Origin: Blastococcus aurantiacus
GTDB lineage: Bacteria > Actinomycetota > Actinomycetes > Mycobacteriales > Geodermatophilaceae
DNA: 64,000 bases
Direction of reading: 5' to 3'
Assembly (NCBI RefSeq): GCF_900102425.1
Contig: NZ_FNBT01000005.1
Coordinates: 366,078 to 430,077 of the forward strand
Of this stretch, positions 59,321-64,000 are shown piece after piece. The notes under the pieces are model-generated. The model saw nothing but the letters and a program-made list of their open reading frames with translations, made no database searches and was not told where the DNA came from. Each line of letters starts with the position of its first letter. Position 1 is the stretch's first letter. The translations under genes and the position numbers were made by a program.

Positions 59321-60095
59321 GCAGCTCGCCCTCGCGGCCCTGCGGGAACCCCTGCCCGCGGCCGACGCGGCCCATCTCGAGCGGTGCGACGCCTGCCGCA
59401 GCGAGGTCGCCACCCTCCGTCGCGCGCCCGACCTGCTCTCCGTTCCGCAGCTCGCCGCTCCCGGCGCCTCCGTCCCGCCCCCGCCCCGGGTGTGGGACGC
59501 CATCGCCGCGGCCACCGGGGTGAGCGCCGTCCCCCAGACATCCGGCACCCCGGCGACGCCGCCCGTCGTCGTGGCACCGCCGCTCCCCGCGGAGCCGGCG
59601 GACGACGCCGACCGCCCGGGCGGCACCGTCGTCCCGTTCCGCTCGCGTCGGCGGCCGCTGCTGCTGGCCGCGGCCGCGGTGGTGGCCGGGGCGGTCGTGG
59701 GCGCCGGGGCCGTCGCGGTGGTCCAGCGGGCGGACGGCGACGGCGAGGCGGTCACGACCGTGGCGCTCGCCCCGCTGCCCGATGCCGAGGCCTCCGGCGT
59801 CGCCGACGTCGTGGTGAAGGACGACGGGTCACGGGTGCTCGAGCTGGAGCTGGAGGCGCCCGCCCTGGAGGGCAGCTACTACGAGGTCTGGCTGATCGAC
59901 CGATCCGTCGACGGCATGTTCTCCCTCGGCGTGGTCAGGCCCGGCACGCAGACCGTGGAGCTTCCTGCCGGGCTGGACCTGGCCGAGTTCCCGCTGGTCG
60001 ACGTCTCGGTGGAGCCGCTGGACGGCGAACCCACGCACTCGGGTGTCTCGGTCGCCCGGGGGGGATCTCGACGCCTGAGCGGAGCGCTCGCCTAG
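59301..60095 (+). CDS. RskA-like zinc anti-sigma factor
   Basis: 264 residues. The N-terminal zinc anti-sigma domain has HLERCDACRSEV (HxxxCxxC), followed by a Pro/Ala linker, one membrane helix (about 115-138) and an extracytoplasmic RskA domain with GSYYEVWLIDR and MFSLGVVRPG. It binds the SigK-like factor and would be released by regulated proteolysis. The GTG has GGAGG 7 nt upstream and lies inside the sigma gene (20-nt overlap), so translation is coupled. Confidence 0.92.
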   Translation: MQHCTPEQLALAALREPLPAADAAHLERCDACRSEVATLRRAPDLLSVPQLAAPGASVPPPPRVWDAIAAATGVSAVPQTSGTPATPPVVVAPPLPAEPADDADRPGGTVVPFRSRRRPLLLAAAAVVAGAVVGAGAVAVVQRADGDGEAVTTVALAPLPDAEASGVADVVVKDDGSRVLELELEAPALEGSYYEVWLIDRSVDGMFSLGVVRPGTQTVELPAGLDLAEFPLVDVSVEPLDGEPTHSGVSVARGGSRRLSGALA

Positions 60096-60098
60096 CGT
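60093..60098 (+). promoter_or_regulatory. Putative leaderless -10 of egtE (TAGCGT)
   Basis: TAGCGT begins at the anti-sigma stop codon and ends 8 nt before the GTG at 60107. Confidence 0.45.
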
Positions 60099-60106
60099 TG
60101 ACCTCC

Positions 60107-61240
60107 GTGACGCCGTCCCGCTCCGTCCTCCTCCCGCACGACGACCTCGGCGCATCGTGGCGCCAGGCCCGCCCGCGTCCCGCCGGCCGGCACCTGGACA
60201 GCGCGGCGAGCAGCCGGCAGAGCTCCCGCGCGCTGGAGGCCGCGGCGCACCACGCCCGGCACGAGGCGGAGCTGGGCGGCTACGTCGCCGCGGCGGCCGC
60301 GGAGAACCTCCTCCAGCAGGGCAGGTCCGTGATCGGCGGGCTGGTCGGCATGGCCGCGGCGGACGTCGCGTTCGTCGAGTCGGCGCGGGCCGGGCTCACC
60401 GCCCTGCTGATCGGCTGGCGGCTGCCCGCCGGATCGCGGGTCGCCTGCCTGCCGGGGGAGTACGCACCGAACATCGCCCTCCTGGGCGCGTTCGGGCTAC
60501 GCCCGGAGCCACTGCCGGTCGACGGCATCGGCCGGGCCGACCTCGAGGGCGTGGAGCGGCTGCTGCGCACCGACCCACCGCGGTTCGTGCACCTGGACCA
60601 CGTCCCCAGTCACCGGGGGATCCTGCAGCCGGCCGCGGAGATCGCCGCGCTGTGCCGCGCCGCCGGGGTGCCGCTGGTGGTCGACGCCGCCCAGTCGCTG
60701 GGCCACGTGGACACCGACGTCGGTGCCGACGTCGTCTACGGCACCTCGCGGAAGTGGCTGGCCGGTCCCCGCGGCGTGGGCGTGCTGGTGGCCCGCCCGG
60801 CGATCGCGGCCCAGATGACCCCGGCGGCGCCGCAGCCCGCGGACTCACCGCCCATGCAGGCGTTCGAGAGCGGCGAGGGTCATGTCGCCGGCCGGATCGG
60901 GCTGATCGTGGCGGTCGGCGAGCACCTGGCCGCCGGTCCGGACCGCGTGCGCGCCCGCCTCTCCGGCGTCGGCCGGGCCACCCGTGCGGCGCTCGACGGC
61001 GTCTCCGGCTGGACCGTCGTGGAGCCCGCGGACGAGCCGACCGCCACCACGACGCTGCGCCCGCCGGACGGCGTCGACGTCGTCGACACCCGGGCACGAC
61101 TGCTCACCGAGCACGGCATCGTCCTCACCGCGATCGGGCCCGAGCGGGCACCGGGGGAGATGACCGGCCCGGTGCTGCGGGTGTCCCCACACCTCGACGT
61201 CACCGCGGACGACCTCGAGGCCCTGGCCGCGGCGCTGTAG
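60107..61240 (+). CDS. egtE: EgtE-like PLP-dependent hercynylcysteine sulfoxide lyase
   Basis: 377 residues, class V aminotransferase fold. LDSAASSRQSSRALEAAAHH, EAELGGYVAAAAAE, ACLPGEYAPN and VVDAAQSLGHVDTDVGADV match mycobacterial EgtE closely, and the PLP Lys216 is in SRKWLAGPRGVG. EgtE performs the last step of ergothioneine synthesis, releasing the thiol. No egtA-D gene is in this window, so it is separated from its pathway. TAGCGT ends 8 nt before the GTG. Confidence 0.87.
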   Translation: MTPSRSVLLPHDDLGASWRQARPRPAGRHLDSAASSRQSSRALEAAAHHARHEAELGGYVAAAAAENLLQQGRSVIGGLVGMAAADVAFVESARAGLTALLIGWRLPAGSRVACLPGEYAPNIALLGAFGLRPEPLPVDGIGRADLEGVERLLRTDPPRFVHLDHVPSHRGILQPAAEIAALCRAAGVPLVVDAAQSLGHVDTDVGADVVYGTSRKWLAGPRGVGVLVARPAIAAQMTPAAPQPADSPPMQAFESGEGHVAGRIGLIVAVGEHLAAGPDRVRARLSGVGRATRAALDGVSGWTVVEPADEPTATTTLRPPDGVDVVDTRARLLTEHGIVLTAIGPERAPGEMTGPVLRVSPHLDVTADDLEALAAAL

Positions 61241-61252
61241 CCCCGAGGGGCG

Positions 61253-61603
61253 TCACTCCGGGGGTTCATCCTCCATCGGCTCGTCGTCCACCTCGACGCC
61301 GATGCGGGTGGTGCCGTCGGTCGACGTGACCGTCACCGTGACGCCGTACTCCACGGGGTCCTCGCCGCCGGTGAGGGTGCACCGCGTGCTCGCCCCCTCC
61401 TCCTTGGGCAGCTCGTCGGAACAGGTGACGTCCGGGCGGGTGCCCACCTGCTCCTCGAGGGCGTCCTCGGCCGCCTCGGCGACCTTGGCAGCCGACAGCG
61501 TGTCGGCGGAGAGCACCACGGAGCCGCAGGCGGGGAGCGTCAGCGTCGCGCCCGCCAGGAAGGCCGGCAGGAGACGACGGGCCAGCAGGGGACGACGGGC
61601 CAC
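61253..61603 (-). CDS. DUF4333 lipoprotein
   Basis: 116 residues. Arg-rich signal with lipobox LTLPACG (Cys about 26), so it is a lipoprotein anchored on the outer face of the membrane. The DUF4333 domain has two conserved Cys (VTCSDEL and TRCTLTG) likely forming a disulfide, and an acidic C-terminus. Function unknown. The GTG at 61603 has AGAGGAG 5 nt upstream. Convergent with egtE. Confidence 0.88.
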   Translation of the reverse strand: MARRPLLARRLLPAFLAGATLTLPACGSVVLSADTLSAAKVAEAAEDALEEQVGTRPDVTCSDELPKEEGASTRCTLTGGEDPVEYGVTVTVTSTDGTTRIGVEVDDEPMEDEPPE

Positions 61604-61673
61604 GGTGCTCCTCTCGGGGGTGCGGGCCTCCGACCCTAGTGCGGACGGCGCGCCTCCTCCGCGCGACGGGGAC

Positions 61674-61724
61674 TTGCCCTCGGCGCAGCTCGGCTTCTAT
61701 GGTTCATTACATGAGTAACGAACC
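61674..61724 (+). promoter_or_regulatory. Promoter and operator of the GntR-ABC operon
   Basis: -35 TTGCCC (61674-61679), 18-nt spacer, -10 TATGGT (61698-61703). The inverted repeat GGTTCATTAC (61701-61710) and GTAACGAACC (61715-61724), one mismatch, overlaps the -10, a typical repressor position for the YtrA-type GntR protein encoded 28 nt downstream. Confidence 0.7.
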
Positions 61725-61751
61725 CAGGGACCTACGCCCTGGAGTCGGCCC

Positions 61752-62114
61752 GTGAACGAGGACGCCGGGCCCATCTTCCGCCAGGTCGCGGCCGAGATCG
61801 AGAACGCGATCGTCGACGGCTCCCTCGCCGAGGAGAGCCAGGCGCCCTCGTCGAACGAGCTGGCCGCCTTTCACCGCATCAACCCCGCGACCGCGGCCAA
61901 GGGCCTCAACCAGCTGGTCGCCGACGGGGTGCTGACCAAGAGACGAGGAGTCGGGATGTTCGTCGCCACAGGCGCCCGCGAGCAGCTGCTGAAGCGCCGG
62001 CGCACCGAGTTCGCCGACCAGTACGTCCGCCCGCTGATGACCGAGGCGCACAAGCTCGGCATCAGCCCCGCGGAGCTCACCACCATGATCCGACACTGGG
62101 AGGACCCGCGATGA
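61752..62114 (+). CDS. YtrA-type GntR family regulator
   Basis: 120 residues, the short YtrA subclass: a GntR winged helix (about 8-75; PIFRQVAAEIENAIVDGSL and PSSNELAAFHRINPATAAKG) and a short C-terminal dimer helix without a large ligand domain. These repress the ABC operon that follows and respond to cell-wall antibiotics. GTG 61752. Its stop overlaps the ATPase start. Confidence 0.92.
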   Translation: MNEDAGPIFRQVAAEIENAIVDGSLAEESQAPSSNELAAFHRINPATAAKGLNQLVADGVLTKRRGVGMFVATGAREQLLKRRRTEFADQYVRPLMTEAHKLGISPAELTTMIRHWEDPR

Positions 62115-63034
62115 CCCCCGCACCTCTGCCGGCGGCGGCCACCGTCTCCGGCGTCACGATGCGCTTCCGCAACCACGTCGCCCTGGACGACGTCTCGACC
62201 GTGGTCGCGCAGGACGCGATCACCGGCCTGCTCGGCCGCAACGGCGCCGGTAAGACCACGTTGATGCAACTCCTGACGGGACACCGCGTGCCGACGAGCG
62301 GCCGGGTCGAGGTCTTCGGTCGACCCCCGTACGAGGACGACGACGTCCTGCGCGACATCTGCTTCGTGAAGGAGGGCCAGCGCTATCCGGAGCAGTTCCG
62401 GGTGAAGGACGCCCTGTCCGCCGCCGCCCTGGTGTTTCCGAGCTGGGACGCCGAGCTGGCCGCCTCCCTGATGGAGGACTTCGACCTGCCGCCGAAGCGG
62501 CCGGTGAAGAAGCTCTCCCGCGGCATGAACTCGGCCGTCGGCATCATCATCGGGCTCGCGGCGCGGGCTCCCCTGACGCTCTTCGACGAGCCCTACCTGG
62601 GCCTGGACGCCGTGGCACGCCAGCTCTTCTACGACCGCCTGCTCGCCGACTACGCCGAGCACCCCCGCACCATCGTGCTCTCCACCCACCTGATCGAGGA
62701 GATCGCGGCCCTCCTGGAGCACGTACTGCTCATCGACCGAGGGCGGGTGGTGCTGGACGCCGACGCCGAATCGCTGCGTGGCAGCGCGCTGACGGTCGCC
62801 GGTCCCCGCGACCGGGTGGCTGCCTTCGCCGCGGGACACGAGCTCCTGCACACCGAGACCCTGGGCGCTTCCAGCCGTGCCGTGGTCCGGCTCCGGCCCG
62901 ATGCGGACGACGACGCCGCGGCCGCCGGGCTCTCCGTCGAGCAGACGAACCTGCAGCAGCTCGTGGTGGCGATGAGCCTGCGCTCGACCGAGGCGTCCAC
63001 CATCCCGTCCCGCCTCGAGGAGCTCTCACGATGA
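62111..63034 (+). CDS. ABC transporter ATP-binding protein (YtrB/CcmA type)
   Basis: 307 residues. Walker A GRNGAGKTT (about 40-48), an unusual signature LSRGMNSA in place of LSGGQ, Walker B LTLFDEPYLGLD and switch His in STHLIEE, plus a C-terminal accessory region (about 215-305). The ATG at 62111 overlaps the GntR stop, and its own stop overlaps the permease start, so all three genes are translationally coupled. Confidence 0.93.
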   Translation: MTPAPLPAAATVSGVTMRFRNHVALDDVSTVVAQDAITGLLGRNGAGKTTLMQLLTGHRVPTSGRVEVFGRPPYEDDDVLRDICFVKEGQRYPEQFRVKDALSAAALVFPSWDAELAASLMEDFDLPPKRPVKKLSRGMNSAVGIIIGLAARAPLTLFDEPYLGLDAVARQLFYDRLLADYAEHPRTIVLSTHLIEEIAALLEHVLLIDRGRVVLDADAESLRGSALTVAGPRDRVAAFAAGHELLHTETLGASSRAVVRLRPDADDDAAAAGLSVEQTNLQQLVVAMSLRSTEASTIPSRLEELSR

Positions 63035-63726
63035 CCCGCGTCCTGAAGGCCGCGCACCTGCACCTGATCCGCCCGTCGGTGATGCTCGGCATCCCTGTCC
63101 TGGTCGTCGCGATCAGCTTCGCGCTCAACGTGGCGACGTGGCACCTCACGCCGGCTGGTGAGGACGACGGCGGCTTCAGTGGCGGGGTGGCCGCCCTCTA
63201 CATCACGGTGATGGTGGTCTACGTCCAGGCGGTCACCCAACTGCTGCCCTTCTCGATGGGGGTGAGCATCAGCCGGCGCACCTTCTTCCTGGGCACGGCG
63301 CTCATGGCGGTCGTCCAGTCACTGGGCTACGGGGTGGCGCTGTCCGCACTCGTCAGCATCGAGAACGCCACGGGTGGCTGGGGAGAGAACCTGGACTACT
63401 GGGCCCCCGGGATCTTCGAAGTCGGCAACCCGATCCTCCAGGTCTTCGCCTCGGCAGCCCCCATGCTGGCCTTCGCCTTCCTCGGCGTCGGCATCGGAGT
63501 CGTCTACCAGCGGTGGGGGCAGGTGGGCACCTGGGGCCTCGTCATCGGGGCCGTCGTCCTCTTCGGAGGCCTCGCGCTGCTGCTCACCTGGCGGGACGCC
63601 TGGCGCGACGTGGGCGACTGGTTCGCCGATCAGTCCGTGGCCACCCTGACCGTCGGCCTGCCGCTCGCCGTGGCCGCCGTCGCAGCGATCGCCTCCTCCC
63701 CCGGGGTGCGACGCGTCGTCCCCTAG
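63031..63726 (+). CDS. ABC-2-like permease of the GntR operon
   Basis: 231 residues with six membrane segments (about 16-34, 52-75, 90-110, 135-160, 168-188 and 203-222). The sequence is poorly conserved, as is usual for YtrC/D-like permeases, so identity rests on topology and position. The product is presumably exported or sensed in response to the ligand of the GntR repressor. A 20-bp terminator follows its stop by 18 nt. Confidence 0.85.
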   Translation: MTRVLKAAHLHLIRPSVMLGIPVLVVAISFALNVATWHLTPAGEDDGGFSGGVAALYITVMVVYVQAVTQLLPFSMGVSISRRTFFLGTALMAVVQSLGYGVALSALVSIENATGGWGENLDYWAPGIFEVGNPILQVFASAAPMLAFAFLGVGIGVVYQRWGQVGTWGLVIGAVVLFGGLALLLTWRDAWRDVGDWFADQSVATLTVGLPLAVAAVAAIASSPGVRRVVP

Positions 63727-63744
63727 CCGCCGTCCAGTCAACAG

Positions 63745-63784
63745 CCGAGCCCCCGTTCCGTCACGTGACGGAGCGGGGGCTCGG
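63745..63784 (+). terminator. Strong terminator of the GntR-ABC operon
   Basis: 20-bp stem CCGAGCCCCCG..GTCAC with its complement, no unpaired loop as drawn and one T-G wobble, followed by TCGTTCC. A smaller hairpin GGGACTT/AAGTCCC (63806-63812 with 63822-63828) follows. Confidence 0.8.
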
Positions 63785-63897
63785 TCGTTCCAGCACCGCC
63801 CATGCGGGACTTTCCGTACCGAAGTCCCACTCGCCGCGGCCGGCCCGGCGGCCCTGAACGGACTCGGCCGGTGCAGCGTGAGGGTGCGGTCGCCGTC

Positions 63898-63959
63898 CTG
63901 CTTGCCCGCGGTAAAGCAGAGGAGGGACGGCGACGTCCTGCTTTTCCGCGGTAAAGCAG
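63898..63959. repeat. R3 palindromes, two units
   Basis: Two 22-nt units (63898-63919 and 63938-63959), both CTGCTT..CCGCGG..AAAGCAG, 18 nt apart. They share the core of the units at 49.4 and 52.9 kb. No gene is seen from 63727 to the window end. Confidence 0.75.
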
Positions 63960-64000
63960 AAGGGGGGACGTCGGCGGCGGCGGGTGTGGTCTGGGCATGC

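Noticed and set aside
63738..63998. A minus-strand frame of 86 residues at the window end
   Set aside because: It translates the terminator and two R3 palindromes, so it is not a gene.

Overview
The window is about 74% G+C by eye, with GTG starts as common as ATG, strong third-position GC bias and densely packed genes. Family content (SARP regulator, LCP protein, SigK/RskA pair, MMPL exporter, EgtE, DUF5926 and DUF4333 proteins, class F sortase) points to a high-GC actinobacterium. A soil or rock-dwelling lineage such as Geodermatophilaceae is my best guess, but this is not proven from the sequence. I see no rRNA, tRNA, CRISPR array, prophage or transposase. This looks like core chromosome with one compositional island (31.3-32.1 kb).

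Layout. 0-3.6 kb: a MarR repressor divergent from an MMPL exporter. 3.6-9.9 kb: prephenate dehydratase, then two tandem TPR-GGDEF proteins, the second ending in a degenerate LarB/PurE-like domain, and a YczE-type membrane protein. 9.9-16.1 kb: an MFS gene with an in-frame stop near its apparent promoter, a yybP-ykoY manganese riboswitch driving a GDT1/UPF0016 exporter, a haloalkane dehalogenase, a methyltransferase, a TipA-like MerR regulator and a FUSC protein. 16-21.8 kb: a methyltransferase, GlpD divergent from an alkyl-DHAP-synthase-like flavoprotein, and a BBE-type oxidase. 21.9-27.7 kb: a large SARP/AAA/TPR regulator, an LCP ligase and an SDR. 27.8-34.2 kb: arginine deiminase, a SEC-C protein divergent from a P450, an island gene, an acyl-CoA ligase and a zinc-ribbon protein. 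34.2-39.6 kb: rhodanese, two PH-domain membrane proteins, an unusual divergent two-component pair and a manganese catalase. 39.7-45.8 kb: two sodium/solute symporters, one with a DUF485 partner and the other in an operon with a LytS/LytTR pair. 46-54 kb: a Rieske oxygenase, a tiny zinc-knuckle protein, a two-component/ABC-permease locus and an MBL hydrolase. 54-57 kb: DNA repair (Fpg-like glycosylase, photolyase) and a DUF309 protein. 57-64 kb: a surface-protein/sortase/ECF-sigma/anti-sigma module, EgtE, a lipoprotein and a GntR-ABC operon.

The most notable non-genic signal is that many intergenic spaces carry dispersed palindromic elements. I recognise four recurring families, called R1-R4 here. 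R1 copies are 65-75 nt hairpins next to stop codons. R2 copies are long hairpins with a constant loop and compensating stem changes, always between convergent genes. R3 copies are CCGCGG-centred palindromes. R4 copies carry GTTCGTGCAC. A second genome-wide pattern is a TANNNT -10 hexamer placed 6-8 nt (usually 7) before the start codon of more than ten genes. This suggests widespread leaderless transcription and helps fix several start codons.

Together the genes suggest a free-living aerobe managing manganese and oxidative stress, DNA photodamage, envelope proteins, acetate or other carboxylate uptake, and c-di-GMP signalling. The GGDEF-LarB-like fusion is the most unusual protein.
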